From assembly GCA_021204405.1 (NCBI GenBank), contig JAJPZJ010000122.1, positions 1 through 39,291 of the forward strand: a DNA stretch of 39,291 nt, in the 5' to 3' direction. Below the pieces are notes generated by a model that saw only the letters and a list, made by a program, of their open reading frames with translations, ran no database searches and had not been told where the DNA came from. Source of the stretch: Tannerellaceae bacterium (GTDB lineage Bacteria > Bacteroidota > Bacteroidia > Bacteroidales > Tannerellaceae). The translations under genes and the position numbers were made by a program. This document shows, piece after piece, positions 16,671 through 26,271 of the stretch. Positions within the stretch are counted from its first letter, which is position 1; the number at the start of each line of letters is the position of its first letter.

Positions 16671-19211
16671 TTACCCACATTTGAAGGCACCGCAGTTGGT
16701 ACAGATCAGACATCCTTCCTGATAGATAAGGGTTTCCAGACTACAGTTCGGACATGTCTGGCCTTTGGCTTCTGTTCCATTTAGCAGATATTTCTTCAAG
16801 GCTCGTTCTACCCCGTTTTTCCAGGTATTGATAGATTCGTCTTTCAGATCCATACCTTGTACCAGTTTGATTACCTGGTCGATCGGCATACCATACCGTA
16901 GTACTCCTGAGATCAGCTTGGCATAGTTCCAGAATTCAGGGTTGAACTTGCCATCTAGTCCTTCGATTGTCATCTTATATCCCCGTTTGTTTTTGAACTG
17001 GAAGTCATAATGTTTCTTTCCATCTTCATCGTAACTCTTGAGGATGGTACCTTTAGATACGTTCTTGGGTAACATCAGTCCTTCATCGTCGTCGGCCAAA
17101 CCTGTAAAGATTTCGTATGGACGGCCATTTAACAAGCCAACAAATGCAATCCATTTTTCCCGGTTATTCTGGAACTTAACTACATCGGCTTCCAGCTCGC
17201 GCGGACGTTTGGCTACGATAACCGGTGGTTCCATGCAGTTACAATCGTCTTTCTTTTTCTTACTGCCTGTTGCCAGCAGGACGCCTGAACGGGAACCGTC
17301 ACGATAAACCGTACATCCTTTACAACCACATTTCCAGGCTTCTACATATAGTTGATCTACTAATTCTTCCGTAGCACTGTTTGGTAGGTTAATGGTTACA
17401 CTGATAGAGTGGTCTACCCATTTCTGGATTTTTCCCTGCATTTTTACTTTTTGTAACCAGTCTACATCGTTAGAGGTTGCTTTGAAATAGGGTGATTTAG
17501 CTACCAGCTCGTCTATTTCTTCCTGGCTATAATTCTTAGTTACCGGATAACCGTTTGCTTCCATCCAGGTTACGAATTTATGGTGGAACACGATGCATTC
17601 TTCGAAAGCATCACCGGTATCATCCACAAAGTCAACCCGTGATTCTGCATCATTCGGATTTACTTTACGGCGACGTTTATATACAGGCAGGAATACCGGC
17701 TCAATACCAGAGGTGGTTTGTGTCATCAGACTGGTCGTTCCTGTAGGAGCGATTGTCAGACAAGCTATATTCCGGCGCCCATATTTGGTCATTTCCTCAT
17801 ACATTTCCAGGTCTGCCTCACGCAGGCGGTTAATGAAAGGGTTATTAGCCTCACGTTCCGCATCATATATTTCAAAGGCACCACGTTCTTTTGCCATAAT
17901 TACGGAAGAGCGGTAAGCAGCAAGTGCCAATGTTTTCTGAATAGTTTCAGCACACTCGGTAGCTTCATCGGTACCATAACGCAACCCTAAGGCGGCCAAC
18001 ATATCACCTTCGGCTGTGATCCCAACGCCTGTGCGGCGTCCTTGTAATGTTTTTTTACGGATTTTTTCCCATAGATGACGCTCGGTACCTTTTACCTCTT
18101 CTGATTCAGGGTCGGTATCTATTTTTTCCAATATCCGATCTATCTTTTCTGTTTCCAGATCGATAATATCGTCCATAATACGCTGTGCCAGTGTGACATG
18201 TTCTTTAAATAAGTCATAATCGAAATAGGCATCTTTTGTAAATGGATTTACTACATAGGAATAGAGGTTAATCGCTAACAAACGGCAACTATCATAGGGA
18301 CATAAAGGAATCTCACCGCAAGGATTAGTTGAAACCGTACGGAAACCAAGATCGGCATATGAATCGGGTACGGATTCTTTCAGGATAGCATCCCAGAACA
18401 ATACACCAGGTTCGGCAGATTTCCAGGCATTATGGATAATTTTTTTCCATAATACAGCGGCGTCAATATCTTTAACAGTTGTAGGATTATCAGAATCTAC
18501 CGGGTATTGTTGAGTATACTTAGTACCGTTTACCATGGCATTCATAAACTCATCATCAATCTTAACAGAAACGTTCGCACCTGTAACTTTCCCTTCTGTC
18601 ATCTTGGCGTCAATAAACGACTCAGAATCGGGATGCTTGATAGAGACACTCAGCATCAAGGCACCGCGGCGGCCATCCTGTGCGACTTCACGCGTTGAGT
18701 TTGAGTATCTTTCCATAAAAGGAACAAGTCCTGTAGAAGTAAGTGCCGAATTTTTTACCGGCGATCCTTTCGGGCGGATATGTGACAAATCGTGTCCTAC
18801 TCCTCCGCGACGTTTCATTAGTTGTACCTGTTCTTCATCGATCCGGATAATGGCACCATATGAATCGGCCTCTCCATCCATACCTATTACAAAGCAATTG
18901 GATAGAGATGCTATCTGGTAGTTATTACCTATACCAGACATGGGGCTTCCCTGGGGTACAATGTATTTGAAATGGTCGAATAAATCGAATAGTTCCTGTT
19001 CCGATAAAGGATTAGGATATTTATTCTCTATCCTGGCTATCTCACCGGCAAGACGGCGATGCATATCTGCGGGAGACTTTTCATAGATATTACCATACGC
19101 ATCTTTCAGGGCATACTTATTAACCCATACTTTTGCTGCCAGTTCGTCACCGGTAAAGTATTGAAGGGAAGCTTTGAATGCTTCATCAAAGGTATAAATT
19201 TTTGATTCCAT
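16671..19211 (-). CDS. nrdJ: Adenosylcobalamin-dependent (class II) ribonucleotide reductase
   Basis: This enzyme makes deoxyribonucleotides without oxygen, using a B12-derived radical. The 846-residue protein shows the class II signatures. NPCGE at 296-300 supplies N296, the thiyl-radical C298 and E300. C106 (SNCFV) and C309 match the redox-active cysteine pair, with the C298-C309 spacing of 11 seen in NrdJ. PTGTT forms the phosphate-binding loop. The C-terminus ends in a zinc-ribbon-like segment CPNC...CTNC, plus a last Cys (KCG), typical of proteins reduced through a tail. It has its own consensus promoter and terminator. The leader is too short to hold a cobalamin riboswitch. Confidence 0.96.
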   Translation of the reverse strand: MESKIYTFDEAFKASLQYFTGDELAAKVWVNKYALKDAYGNIYEKSPADMHRRLAGEIARIENKYPNPLSEQELFDLFDHFKYIVPQGSPMSGIGNNYQIASLSNCFVIGMDGEADSYGAIIRIDEEQVQLMKRRGGVGHDLSHIRPKGSPVKNSALTSTGLVPFMERYSNSTREVAQDGRRGALMLSVSIKHPDSESFIDAKMTEGKVTGANVSVKIDDEFMNAMVNGTKYTQQYPVDSDNPTTVKDIDAAVLWKKIIHNAWKSAEPGVLFWDAILKESVPDSYADLGFRTVSTNPCGEIPLCPYDSCRLLAINLYSYVVNPFTKDAYFDYDLFKEHVTLAQRIMDDIIDLETEKIDRILEKIDTDPESEEVKGTERHLWEKIRKKTLQGRRTGVGITAEGDMLAALGLRYGTDEATECAETIQKTLALAAYRSSVIMAKERGAFEIYDAEREANNPFINRLREADLEMYEEMTKYGRRNIACLTIAPTGTTSLMTQTTSGIEPVFLPVYKRRRKVNPNDAESRVDFVDDTGDAFEECIVFHHKFVTWMEANGYPVTKNYSQEEIDELVAKSPYFKATSNDVDWLQKVKMQGKIQKWVDHSISVTINLPNSATEELVDQLYVEAWKCGCKGCTVYRDGSRSGVLLATGSKKKKDDCNCMEPPVIVAKRPRELEADVVKFQNNREKWIAFVGLLNGRPYEIFTGLADDDEGLMLPKNVSKGTILKSYDEDGKKHYDFQFKNKRGYKMTIEGLDGKFNPEFWNYAKLISGVLRYGMPIDQVIKLVQGMDLKDESINTWKNGVERALKKYLLNGTEAKGQTCPNCSLETLIYQEGCLICTNCGAFKCG

Positions 19212-19235
19212 GATAGTTGGTTTTAAATTTGGCTA

Positions 19236-19267
19236 CAAATATATAAATACTTTATTTATTAGCCAAA
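19236..19267 (-). promoter_or_regulatory. Consensus promoter of nrdJ
   Basis: On the minus strand TTTG (19267-19264) is followed by a 20-base spacer and TATATTTG (19243-19236). This is a full match to the Bacteroidota TTTG/N19-21/TAnnTTTG promoter, 24 bases before the ATG. Confidence 0.75.
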
Positions 19268-19410
19268 CAAAACAATATCAATTTATCAACAGGGAGGAAA
19301 GTTATCCAATCTTCAATATTAGAAATCTAATAATCAACATATTAACTAAAGACTAGAGTTATAAAAGTTTTCCAAAAGTAAAACATGTTTTTTTATAATT
19401 TCCTAAAATA

Positions 19411-19439
19411 AAAAATGCCATATCCGCATGGATACGACA
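19411..19439 (-). terminator. Terminator of dnaA
   Basis: TGCCATATCC at 19416-19425 pairs with GGATACGACA at 19430-19439 (10 bp including two G-U pairs, loop GCAT). On the minus strand it is followed by a T-rich run. It lies about 30 bases after the dnaA stop. Confidence 0.75.
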
Positions 19440-19470
19440 TCTGAAGTTGTGTTTTATAAAAATTATTTAT

Positions 19471-20871
19471 TTAATTCTTCAACTTAACTTCTATTTCCTC
19501 AACTGAGGAACGGAAAGCTTTATTGATTTCAATCTGGTCTTTTATGGTTTTACAGGCATGTAAAACGGTGGCATGGTCTTTCTTGCCTACTATTTTTCCA
19601 ATATGAGAAAAAGAGTAGTCAGTATATTTTTTAGCCAGATACATTGTAATCTGACGTGCCTGTACAATCTCGCGTTTTCTGGAACGGGTTTGTATAGCGG
19701 AAAGTTCGAGATTGAAATGATCGCAGACTACTTCCTGAATCATCTGAACTGATATTTGTTTTTTCTTTTCCAACCGGATCGCCTGGCTAACCACCCGTTT
19801 AGTAAGCGGAAGATCAATTTCTTTATTATTGATTACCGCATTAGCCATTAATGAAACCAGAATTCCTTCCAGATCTCTTACGTTTTCAGTAACATTATCT
19901 GCAATAAAGTTAAATACTTCATCCGGAATCACAATGCCATCGTGATTAATCTTATTTTTAAGAATCTTCTTACGTAAATCGAGATCCGGACGACTTAATT
20001 CGGCTGTTAATCCCCATTTCAAACGGGTGATTAAACGCTCTTCCATTCCCTGAAGGTCTACCGGTGCTTTATCAGAAGTCAGAATTAATTGTTTTCCTAA
20101 CTGATGAAGGTGATTGAAAATATGGAAAAAAGTATTCTGGGTTTTATCCATTCCAATCAATTCCTGAATATCGTCCAGAATCAGGACATCAATATTCTGA
20201 TAAAAATTCAGGAAGTCATTCGTTGTATTTTTACGGATCGCATCTGTGAACTGAACACGAAAAAGATGAGAAGAAACATATAATACTTTTTTCTGAGGAT
20301 GTAATTCACGGATACGGGTACCAATGGCATGACATAAGTGTGTTTTACCAACTCCTGAGGCACCGAATACGAACAACGGATTAAAAGTTGTTTTCCCCGG
20401 ATTTTGAGCCACTGCCTCACCGGCTGTACGGACCAATTTATTACTGGTTCCTTCGAAATAGTTATCAAAATTATATTTTGGATTTAATTGCGGGTCAAGA
20501 TCCTGCGGTACAGTTTGTACAAAAGGATTGGGAGCTTTGCCCACATCTTTGGGATTAGCCTTTTTTACTGCAACTGATCCATTCTCGGCCGGATAATCTA
20601 CTGTACCACCAGTCGTCTTATCTACCATTACACGGTAGTTAAGAATCGTACCCTGGCCTATTACCCGGTACAACGTAACCCGAAGTACATTTACATACTT
20701 CTCCTCCAGGTATTCATAGAAAAATTGACTTGGAACCTGAATGGTAAATTTATTATCCTCATATGACAGAGGCACAATAGGCTTAAACCATGTGTTAAAG
20801 GCGGCTTCGGGCACAATATCTTTTATGACCGTAAGGCATCTATTCCACAATGTTTGATAATCAGTGTGCAT
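19471..20871 (-). CDS. dnaA: Chromosomal replication initiator DnaA
   Basis: DnaA binds oriC and opens it to start replication. From MHTDYQ the domains are: I (about 1-80, WNRCL...FNTWF, helicase/self-interaction), a variable linker II (85-130), the AAA+ domain III with Walker [10 protein letters not shown] at 170-178 and Walker B VLILDDIQ, and the DNA-binding domain IV with the signature [10 protein letters not shown] near the end. I prefer the start at 20871 (466 residues) over the in-frame ATG at 20889, because DnaA proteins usually begin this close to the WNRCL helix. The gene stands alone between an AT-rich 5' region and its own terminator. Confidence 0.97.
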   Translation of the reverse strand: MHTDYQTLWNRCLTVIKDIVPEAAFNTWFKPIVPLSYEDNKFTIQVPSQFFYEYLEEKYVNVLRVTLYRVIGQGTILNYRVMVDKTTGGTVDYPAENGSVAVKKANPKDVGKAPNPFVQTVPQDLDPQLNPKYNFDNYFEGTSNKLVRTAGEAVAQNPGKTTFNPLFVFGASGVGKTHLCHAIGTRIRELHPQKKVLYVSSHLFRVQFTDAIRKNTTNDFLNFYQNIDVLILDDIQELIGMDKTQNTFFHIFNHLHQLGKQLILTSDKAPVDLQGMEERLITRLKWGLTAELSRPDLDLRKKILKNKINHDGIVIPDEVFNFIADNVTENVRDLEGILVSLMANAVINNKEIDLPLTKRVVSQAIRLEKKKQISVQMIQEVVCDHFNLELSAIQTRSRKREIVQARQITMYLAKKYTDYSFSHIGKIVGKKDHATVLHACKTIKDQIEINKAFRSSVEEIEVKLKN

Positions 20872-21244
20872 GATTTTTATTCTCCCCAACTATAACTAAT
20901 TTCTTTTTTGCGAACACAAAGTTTAAAAATTAATTTTGAAAAAAAAACGTCGCAATATTTGTTTTTTTTATAAGACTTACATTCAGCAAGTTATATAAAA
21001 ACAACCTTAAACACTATGCTAACATTTTAAAAATCAAAACCTTATAAAAGAACCTACATTTAAAAACCTTTTCCAGCCGTAGTTGTGAAATTACGATCCA
21101 GTATATTACTTACAGCAGCAAATCGGCGTTTATTCATTTATACTTCCCTCACAGTAAATCGATTATGAGGGTCGTAATTCTTCACTACATTTTTTTTGCA
21201 AATTAGATTTATTCTAAATAACTACGCTAACATTTTATCAAAAG
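20872..21244. other. AT-rich region upstream of dnaA
   Basis: This 373-base gap holds a pair of 17-base direct repeats (ACTAtGCTAACATTTTA at 21013-21029 and ACTAcGCTAACATTTTA at 21221-21237, one mismatch). The only promoter-like sequence before dnaA is an imperfect TAAACTTTG. I see no clear DnaA box (TTATCCACA) here, so evidence for an origin is lacking. Confidence 0.6.
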
Positions 21245-22138
21245 TTAGAAAACCGAAAAACGAACATATCGTTTAGGGTGTTCTCTGAAATCTATTAACA
21301 GTTTTGACGCGTTTTCGGTTGCATTATTTAGATTATCATATAAAGTCTTATCATTTAACAACAATCCTAAACTGCTGTTGGGGGAATTTAAGTTACTAGT
21401 TGTTAATTGCAGATTATCCAATGTTTGGTTAATAGAGTTAACAGTAGTAGTTAAATCCAGTCCTTTTAATTGGGTACTTACTTCTGCAAAGTTGCCGGTA
21501 ATTAATTTAAGGTCATCCATAATAACCGGCATATCCTGGCTTACTTCGCTTAATAAGTGATCTAGCTTGCGCGTAGAACGATTCAAATTACTGGTGGTGC
21601 TTTCAATATAGTTTAAAGACTGTGTAAGGGCCGAATGATTTACAAGCATCTGTATACCACCCAAAATAGAATCGAGCTTAGGAAGCAGCCCTTCTACGCC
21701 CGGGAGTATCTTGTCCTGTACTGTTTCAAAAATGTCTTCTTCCATTCTTCCTTCAATGACTGACCCAGATTTTAAATAGTCATTTACATACTTATTCAAG
21801 TGGATATGAAGTTCCCCTCCACTTGGTAAACTTCTTACAATAGTTATATAACTTCCTTTATTGATTTTCATGTCTTTTTCAAGACTGATCTCAACCTGTA
21901 TATTGTCGGTTGTACTATAGTCATATTTTATATCACGTACAAGTCCTACCTTAAATCCTTCTACGAAAACAGGGCTTGAAATCGTTACATCTTTTACATT
22001 CGAAAACGTTACATAGTAATGATTAACCGGTTGGAAAAGGTTTATTCCTTTTAAATAGTTAAGTCCGATATATAGTAATGCTAAACTAATAATAGTTACA
22101 ATTCCTATTTTTGCTTCTTTGGTAAATACAGTTTTCAT
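21245..22138 (-). CDS. MCE/MlaD-family lipid-transport protein
   Basis: This 297-residue protein has one N-terminal membrane helix (about 11-30), then an MCE domain at about 38-115 (FSNVKDVTISSPVFVEGFKVGLV). A long helical C-terminal region rich in Asn/Ser/Leu follows. That is the layout of MlaD-like periplasmic proteins that bind lipid for ABC-driven transport between the membranes. The partner permease and ATPase (MlaE, MlaF) are not beside it, so the complex must be encoded elsewhere. It starts 37 bases after the amidase stop and is probably co-transcribed with it. Confidence 0.9.
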   Translation of the reverse strand: MKTVFTKEAKIGIVTIISLALLYIGLNYLKGINLFQPVNHYYVTFSNVKDVTISSPVFVEGFKVGLVRDIKYDYSTTDNIQVEISLEKDMKINKGSYITIVRSLPSGGELHIHLNKYVNDYLKSGSVIEGRMEEDIFETVQDKILPGVEGLLPKLDSILGGIQMLVNHSALTQSLNYIESTTSNLNRSTRKLDHLLSEVSQDMPVIMDDLKLITGNFAEVSTQLKGLDLTTTVNSINQTLDNLQLTTSNLNSPNSSLGLLLNDKTLYDNLNNATENASKLLIDFREHPKRYVRFSVF

Positions 22139-22175
22139 TTTTAAAACTTATTGAACAGAATTATTTTATTCCAGA

Positions 22176-23285
22176 TTAATATTTTACTTTTTTTCCATCT
22201 TTAAATGCGACAATAAAGGCATCTTTGAAGTCTTTAATGACCTGCCTGCGAACCTTTTTCATTTCCTCTAAACTAGTAGATTCACCATAGGTATATTTAT
22301 ATAAACCATTCTCGTAATAGTGACTTACATTTTTATATCCCTTAAACAGTTTAGAGTTAGGAGAAAGTTGTTTAGAGGAGGTTAAAAATTGAACTTTATA
22401 AACCACCTGTCCTTTGGTAGCGGCAGAAGCTGATTCTTTAGAAGGGGAGGTAGGCTGATTATTTGCAACAGGCGTATTGACAACTTTTAGATCGCTATTG
22501 GCCAACGCTCCCTGCTTGCGGTCATATTCTTTCTTATATTTGCAAAAGGCATCATATAGAGATTTAGTCAGTTGCCGTTGGCCTTCGGCCGACTTCATAT
22601 AACGTTCTTCTTCTCTATTAGAGATAAACCCCAATTCTACCAAAACACTGGGCATACTGGTTTTTCTTAGCACTAACAGTCCGGCTTGTCGTACACCACG
22701 GTCTACCCGATTGTGAGACTTAAAAGCCTTTTGTATTTCAGAGGCAAGAGTTATACTTTGCTCCATATGTTTATTTTGCATGAATTCAAAAATAATGTAA
22801 GATTCTGTCGAATTAGGATCGAATCCTTCATATTTCTGTAAATAATCATCTTCCAAAAGGATAGCTGAGTTTTCACGCATAGCCACAGCCAGGTTTTCTT
22901 CCGTACGTGCTAAACCTAATGTAAACGTTTCAGTACCTCTTACGGTATTTGATTTAACGGCATTGGTATGGATAGAGATAAACAGATCAGCCTTATTCCG
23001 ATTGGCAATGTTTGCCCGTTCATCTAATTCGATAAATTTATCTGTTTTACGGGTATAAATGACATTTACATCTTTATGGTTATTACTGATCATTTCTCCC
23101 AGTTTCAGTGCGATAGATAGGTTAATCGTTTTTTCATCTATTGTTGCACTCCGTGCTCCCGGATCTTTTCCCCCATGTCCGGGATCTATTACAACCGTAA
23201 AACTCTTCCCGGCAACCTGAGGCACAGATAGCAGAAAAAGGAAGATCAGGAATAAGTTGATATATAGATTTTTTGTTTTTATCAC
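22176..23285 (-). CDS. N-acetylmuramoyl-L-alanine amidase (Amidase_3)
   Basis: This periplasmic zinc amidase cuts the lactyl-amide bond between muramic acid and the peptide stem during cell separation. The 369 residues comprise a signal peptide (1-26, ending QVAG), the Amidase_3 domain with zinc ligands H37 (DPGHGG), E51 and H106 (ISIHTNA) and catalytic Glu in VLVELGF, a low-complexity linker, and a C-terminal segment (about 295-365) that looks like a SPOR-type peptidoglycan-binding domain. The start codon is GTG; there is no in-frame ATG before the signal peptide. It leads the operon with the MCE gene. Confidence 0.94.
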   Translation of the reverse strand: MIKTKNLYINLFLIFLFLLSVPQVAGKSFTVVIDPGHGGKDPGARSATIDEKTINLSIALKLGEMISNNHKDVNVIYTRKTDKFIELDERANIANRNKADLFISIHTNAVKSNTVRGTETFTLGLARTEENLAVAMRENSAILLEDDYLQKYEGFDPNSTESYIIFEFMQNKHMEQSITLASEIQKAFKSHNRVDRGVRQAGLLVLRKTSMPSVLVELGFISNREEERYMKSAEGQRQLTKSLYDAFCKYKKEYDRKQGALANSDLKVVNTPVANNQPTSPSKESASAATKGQVVYKVQFLTSSKQLSPNSKLFKGYKNVSHYYENGLYKYTYGESTSLEEMKKVRRQVIKDFKDAFIVAFKDGKKVKY

Positions 23286-23412
23286 GGTAATTTATGAAAA
23301 TTTCCTGATAAATGTAATGCTTTTTACGGAGTATGTAGAGTATTTTTTATTATAAATTAAGGCAAAATCCATATAAATTATTCACTACCAACCCTTTTTA
23401 AGAACAAGATAT

Positions 23413-23458
23413 ATAAAAGAAAAGCGGTTGGAAATATCTCCAATCGCTTTTCTTTTAT
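23413..23458. terminator. Terminator of the rpsF-rpsR-rplI operon
   Basis: A 20-base stem (23413-23432 with 23439-23458, one G-U pair) and a six-base loop lie 19 bases after the rplI stop. The AT-rich outer stem gives T-runs on both strands, so it may also work in the opposite direction. Confidence 0.85.
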
Positions 23459-23476
23459 ATAAGAATATTTATTATC

Positions 23477-23920
23477 TTATTCAGAAACTACTTCAAAAGG
23501 AATTTCTACAGATACTTCTTTATGAAGTTTGATGGTTGCTTTATAGCTACCTACTTCTTTAACTGCATCTTTAATATAGATAAGTTTACGATCCACATCA
23601 TATCCGGCTTTTGCCAAAGCTTCAGCAACCTGAATATTTGTAACAGAACCAAAGATGGTACCTGTTGAGCTTGTCTTCGCACCAATTGTAAGGGTTACGC
23701 CTTCCAATTTAGCAGCTATAGCCTGTGCATCTTCTTTGATCTTGGCTAATTTGTGAGCGCGTTGTCTCAGGTTTTCTGCTAATACTTTCTTAGCAGATTC
23801 GGATGCGATCACTGCTTTACCCTGGGGGATTAGAAAGTTACGTCCGTAACCGTCTTTTACAGTTACGATATCGTCTTTGTGGCCTAAGTTTACTACATCT
23901 TCTTTCAAAATAACTTGCAT
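23477..23920 (-). CDS. rplI: 50S ribosomal protein L9
   Basis: L9 binds 23S rRNA near the L1 stalk and helps keep the reading frame. The 147-residue length is normal. The N-terminal rRNA-binding domain has the family signature [20 protein letters not shown]; a long connecting helix and a C-terminal domain follow. It is the last gene of the rpsF-rpsR-rplI operon, 22 bases after rpsR, and is followed by a strong terminator. Confidence 0.98.
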   Translation of the reverse strand: MQVILKEDVVNLGHKDDIVTVKDGYGRNFLIPQGKAVIASESAKKVLAENLRQRAHKLAKIKEDAQAIAAKLEGVTLTIGAKTSSTGTIFGSVTNIQVAEALAKAGYDVDRKLIYIKDAVKEVGSYKATIKLHKEVSVEIPFEVVSE

Positions 23921-23942
23921 ATTCTGTCTCCTCTCTTTATTA

Positions 23943-24212
23943 TTATTTCATCAAATCGGTTACGTAAGGCAGTAAAGCCAAGTGACGTGCTCTCTTAACA
24001 GCCTGCGCTACACGACGCTGGAATTTCAAAGAAGTACCAGTGATACGACGAGGCAAGATTTTTCCCTGTTCGTTCAAAAATTTCTTCAGGAATTCAGGAT
24101 CTTTATAATCGATATATTTGATACCATTCTTTTTGAAACGACAATATTTTTTCTTTTTAACGTCTACCGAAGGTGGAGTTAAATATCTGATTTCTGATTG
24201 AGGTGCTGCCAT
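23943..24212 (-). CDS. rpsR: 30S ribosomal protein S18
   Basis: S18 pairs with S6 on the platform of the small subunit. The 89-residue protein contains the signature [19 protein letters not shown], then [20 protein letters not shown]. It lies two bases after rpsF and 22 bases before rplI. No ssb or priB gene lies between them, unlike in many Firmicutes and Gammaproteobacteria. Confidence 0.98.
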   Translation of the reverse strand: MAAPQSEIRYLTPPSVDVKKKKYCRFKKNGIKYIDYKDPEFLKKFLNEQGKILPRRITGTSLKFQRRVAQAVKRARHLALLPYVTDLMK

Positions 24213-24214
24213 GA

Positions 24215-24568
24215 TTAATTCTCCTTTACAGTTTCTTTAGATGATTTTAAACTTCTTCTCTTAGCTGCATATTCAGCTGCAAACTTATCCTGACGGAAAG
24301 TTAGGAAACGGATAACCCGCTCATCACGACGGAAGTTCACTTCCAAAGTGGCAATTGTTTCAGGGTTAGCTTTAAATTCTACCAACTGATAGAATCCGGT
24401 AGTTTTCTTATCGATCGGATAAGCCAACTTACGCAATCCCCAGTTCTCCTCATTCACAATCTCTGCTCCTTCTGCTTTCAGTAGGTTTGTGAATTTTTCT
24501 ACCGCTTCCTTCATCTGAGCATCAGACAAAACGGGAGTTAAAATGAAAACGGTTTCGTAATTATTCAT
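24215..24568 (-). CDS. rpsF: 30S ribosomal protein S6
   Basis: S6 forms a heterodimer with S18 in the small-subunit platform. The 117 residues begin [16 protein letters not shown] and include [12 protein letters not shown] and [12 protein letters not shown], all family hallmarks. A Lys/Ser-rich tail closes the protein. It is the first gene of a three-gene ribosomal operon and has an excellent promoter. Confidence 0.98.
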   Translation of the reverse strand: MNNYETVFILTPVLSDAQMKEAVEKFTNLLKAEGAEIVNEENWGLRKLAYPIDKKTTGFYQLVEFKANPETIATLEVNFRRDERVIRFLTFRQDKFAAEYAAKRRSLKSSKETVKEN

Positions 24569-24604
24569 AAATCTGATTTTTTAATTATAAATATTTTAGC
24601 GGTG

Positions 24605-24636
24605 CAAAGGTAGGGATATTTATGAGAAATAACAAA
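24605..24636 (-). promoter_or_regulatory. Consensus promoter of rpsF operon
   Basis: On the minus strand TTTG (24636-24633), a 20-base spacer, and TACCTTTG (24612-24605) match both halves of the Bacteroidota promoter exactly. The leader to the rpsF ATG would be about 30 bases. Confidence 0.85.
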
Positions 24637-24766
24637 CTTTTTTAGTGGTAGATTTTTATATTCATATAGTATACTAAGGTTTTACATGGATAGATAGGGA
24701 TAGGATACAATAAAGTAAGCTTAACACTTGTTTATACCTTTACGAGAAATAAACCGTAGAAATAAT

Positions 24767-24774
24767 TAACTTTG
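24767..24774 (+). promoter_or_regulatory. Predicted -7 box of the Wzi-like gene
   Basis: TAACTTTG is a full TAnnTTTG match, 17 bases before the ATG at 24792, giving a short leader. I did not find a TTTG at the right distance upstream. Confidence 0.55.
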
Positions 24775-24791
24775 CAACAAAATATAATATA

Positions 24792-26267
24792 ATGAAATTT
24801 TTATCTTTCCTGTTATTGATAGTAGCATCTACATTTATAGTAACAGCCCAATCGAAAGAGACGCTCAATACAACTTATTATAATGCAGAAATATTTGGTT
24901 CTGCAGCCACTGGGGATTATACTCCCTTCTGGATGATAAATAATAGATATGGAATTATACCACAAGAGGCTGGTAACGGATATCTAAATTTAGGTGTTTA
25001 TCACAACCAAATTATAAACAAAGATTTTCGCTGGGCAGCGGGTATCAATGTGATAGGTGCAGTACCACGCGACCGGAATATTTACATCCAACAACTTTTT
25101 GCCGAAATTGGCTATAAAAGTATGCTGTTAACCATAGGCAGCAAAGAACAGTATCACTCTTTATGGAATAAAAGGTTAAGCTCAGGAGATATGGTGCAGT
25201 CAATAAATTCCAGACCTATACCTGAAATAAATCTTAGTATGCCGGAGTTTACTATTATTCCTTTAACCAAAGGATGGCTACAGGTAAAAGGAAATTTTGC
25301 TGTCGGACGGTCATTTGATAATAACTATCTTAAAAAAGCTGGGCCGGAAAATCAATACTATGTAGAAGATGTGCTTTGGCATCATAAATCTATTTTTCTA
25401 AAAATAGAAGATAGCAAAAATAATTTTCCTTTTTATTTAACTCTTGGAATGCGTCATATAGCTCAATGGGGAGGGATTTCCACCAATCCTGCAATTGGTA
25501 AACAACCTCATTCACTTAAAGACTTTGCACGTATAATAGTAGCAAAATCCGGAGGGGTAGGAGCTATTGCATCTGATAGTATAAATGCATTAGGAAATCA
25601 TGGAGGCTCGTACGATTTTAGATTAAGCTACAAACATACTTTAGGAAACATTCATACCTATTATCAACATTATTTTTCAGACAAATCCGGTATGGAGTTT
25701 CAAAACGGGACAGATGGTCTGTGGGGAATTGAAGTAGATCTCCATTATACAAAATGGATAAAAAATATTGTAATAGAATATTTTAAAACAACGGATCAAA
25801 GTGGTCCATTCCATTATATATGGTTCGATCATGATACCTGGTCCGGACGTGGTGGTGGAGCAGACAACTACTATAATAACGGAGAATATCCAACCGGATT
25901 TTCTTATTTTAATAGAAATATAGGTTCTCCTTTAATTCCAGGTCCAGAATACAACGAAGACGGAAGTTTTGGATTTAAAAATAATCGTATTTCTACCTGG
26001 CATTTTAGCTTCGAAGGTGAAATAAGTCCGAATGTAAGTTACCGGTTATTATTTACAAATATGAAAGGGTGGGGAACACACTATAGGCCATTCCTGAAAA
26101 CTACTCATGGAACTTCAACTTTATTAGATATTCTTTATAAGCATCCGAACTTAAAAGAATGGCTATTTACTGCCAGTGCAGGATTAGATACAGGAACTAT
26201 AGTTGGAGAAAGTTTTGGTTTCAGCTTAGGAATAAGAAAGCAAGGCATATTAAAAAATTGGCATTAA
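24792..26267 (+). CDS. Capsule assembly Wzi-family outer-membrane protein
   Basis: This is a 491-residue predicted outer-membrane beta-barrel of the Wzi family, whose E. coli member anchors capsule polysaccharide at the cell surface. A signal peptide (1-19, ending VTA) is followed by alternating amphipathic strands rich in Tyr, Trp and Gly. Segments such as GDYTPFWMINNRYG and TIGSKEQYHSLWNKRLSSG resemble Wzi-like proteins of Bacteroidota. No capsule or O-antigen genes are adjacent, so the partner polysaccharide is unknown. It is monocistronic and converges on plsC with only four bases between the stop codons. It is visibly more AT-rich than genes at the left of the window. Confidence 0.82.
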   Translation: MKFLSFLLLIVASTFIVTAQSKETLNTTYYNAEIFGSAATGDYTPFWMINNRYGIIPQEAGNGYLNLGVYHNQIINKDFRWAAGINVIGAVPRDRNIYIQQLFAEIGYKSMLLTIGSKEQYHSLWNKRLSSGDMVQSINSRPIPEINLSMPEFTIIPLTKGWLQVKGNFAVGRSFDNNYLKKAGPENQYYVEDVLWHHKSIFLKIEDSKNNFPFYLTLGMRHIAQWGGISTNPAIGKQPHSLKDFARIIVAKSGGVGAIASDSINALGNHGGSYDFRLSYKHTLGNIHTYYQHYFSDKSGMEFQNGTDGLWGIEVDLHYTKWIKNIVIEYFKTTDQSGPFHYIWFDHDTWSGRGGGADNYYNNGEYPTGFSYFNRNIGSPLIPGPEYNEDGSFGFKNNRISTWHFSFEGEISPNVSYRLLFTNMKGWGTHYRPFLKTTHGTSTLLDILYKHPNLKEWLFTASAGLDTGTIVGESFGFSLGIRKQGILKNWH

Positions 26268-26271
26268 GAGA

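Noticed and set aside
19212..21244. Chromosome replication origin next to dnaA
   Set aside because: I found only weak DnaA-box-like words (TTATCAACA and TTATCCAAT near 19280-19320) and no cluster. An origin here would also make the rpoBC and ribosomal genes head-on to replication, which is unusual.
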